A DNA stretch of 42,718 nt from Lachnospiraceae bacterium (GTDB taxonomy: Bacteria > Bacillota > Clostridia > Lachnospirales > Lachnospiraceae). Every line of letters begins with the position of its first letter. The stretch's first letter is position 1. The notes beneath the pieces were generated by a model that did not search any database, was not told the origin of the DNA, and saw nothing but the letters and a program-made list of their open reading frames with translations. Made by a program: the position numbers and the translations under genes. The stretch spans positions 11,036 to 53,753 of the forward strand of contig JAFLTF010000003.1 in NCBI GenBank assembly GCA_022510585.1, read 5' to 3'. This document shows positions 42,528-42,718 of this stretch, piece by piece.

Positions 42528-42718
42528 TTATTGTACCACCAATGTGACTGTATCGTCAAGTAAGTTCCGTTCATCTCCATCCGCCGCAGTGGTTGCCAGC
42601 ATATCGCACCGCTCATTTTCAGGATGCCCGTCGTGTCCCTTTACCCACTGAAAATGCACCTGATGAGGCTCCATGGCCTTTAGCAGACGTTTCCACAGAT
42701 CTACATTTTTAACAGGCT
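42528..42718 (-). CDS. rnhA: RNase HI, N-terminus beyond window edge
   Basis: The frame open from the right edge to a TAA at 42528 gives 63 residues, ending [14 protein letters not shown]. The stretch [22 protein letters not shown] is the RNase HI C-terminal region with the conserved His (KGHDGH) and the last catalytic Asp (RCDMLA). The enzyme cuts RNA in RNA:DNA hybrids. The Cys-Asp-Met-Leu-Ala variant of the usual DxLA signature is within family range. No terminator is seen before the next gene. Confidence 0.92.
   Translation of the reverse strand, partial: PVKNVDLWKRLLKAMEPHQVHFQWVKGHDGHPENERCDMLATTAADGDERNLLDDTVTLVVQ

Noticed and set aside
1-42718. Search for CRISPR arrays, tRNA, rRNA, insertion sequences, toxin-antitoxin and phage genes
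   Set aside because: None seen: no regular repeats, no transposase motifs, and no structural RNA features.

Overview
The window looks like a chromosomal core segment of a spore-forming anaerobic Firmicute, most likely class Clostridia and probably Lachnospiraceae. The signs are an anaerobic ribonucleotide reductase pair (NrdD/NrdG), a ferredoxin-linked NfnAB-type transhydrogenase pair, sporulation and germination genes (YqfC, YqfD, a GerA/SpoVAF-type protein, a BofC-like protein), formate-tetrahydrofolate ligase with FolD, a class B sortase, and strong AGGAGG-type ribosome binding sites. I recognise the family level only; the species is inference. Every confident gene (41, two of them cut by the window edges) is on the minus strand, so the window reads from high to low coordinates. 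No stretch longer than about 175 bases lacks a gene. I saw no tRNA, rRNA, CRISPR array, insertion sequence or prophage.

Layout in the direction of transcription. 42718-41463: the end of RNase HI, a 62-residue membrane protein with its own terminator, and a YjjG-type HAD phosphatase. 41408-39229: a WYL-domain regulator and a class I aminotransferase. 39190-35820: an nrdD-nrdG-dut nucleotide operon with a TTGACA-17-TATACT promoter, two NrdR boxes spaced 32 bp, and a terminator. 35815-34394: an orphan GerA-family germination protein whose probable forespore promoter lies inside the preceding terminator. 34314-32161: mannose-6-phosphate isomerase and a class B sortase, ending in a strong terminator. 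31995-24571: a ClpP-like TepA protein, FtsK/SpoIIIE, Fhs, FolD and a zinc-ribbon/TPR/CHB_HEX_C membrane protein. 24490-19236: NfnA/NfnB-like flavoproteins, a Dabb protein, a second zinc-ribbon membrane protein, RlmH and pyrimidine-nucleoside phosphorylase. 19178-12416: yqfC, yqfD, phoH, a degenerate PgpH-like HD protein, ybeY, a MATE-like flippase and a BofC-like protein. 12365-6497: two flavoproteins, then proB, a DUF896 protein, 5-formyltetrahydrofolate cyclo-ligase and proA. 6323-4548: a methyl-accepting chemotaxis protein. 4387-1866: an ArsR-type regulator, a free HMA metallochaperone and a Zn/Cd/Pb P-type ATPase. 1677-1: BlaI- and BlaR1-like regulators with operators around their promoter.

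How the genes work together: one-carbon metabolism (Fhs, FolD, cyclo-ligase), proline synthesis (ProB, ProA), nucleotide supply and hygiene (NrdD, NrdG, Dut, Pdp, YjjG), ribosome and RNA maintenance (YbeY, PhoH, RlmH, RNase HI), sporulation and germination, metal resistance, and an inducible cell-wall or antibiotic-stress sensor.

The points most worth a second look are: (1) a 5-formyltetrahydrofolate cyclo-ligase whose conserved N-terminal helix is encoded upstream of its only usable start codon and joins the DUF896 gene by a -1 shift at a ten-A slippery run; (2) a PgpH-locus HD protein that has lost its extracellular domain and most metal ligands; (3) a terminator whose 3' arm is the ribosome binding site of the germination gene, with a sigma-G-like promoter placed so that only forespore transcripts expose that site; (4) tandem NrdR boxes; (5) BlaI-type operators; (6) a sortase with a separate cytoplasmic module. 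No wholly new multi-gene system is evident.
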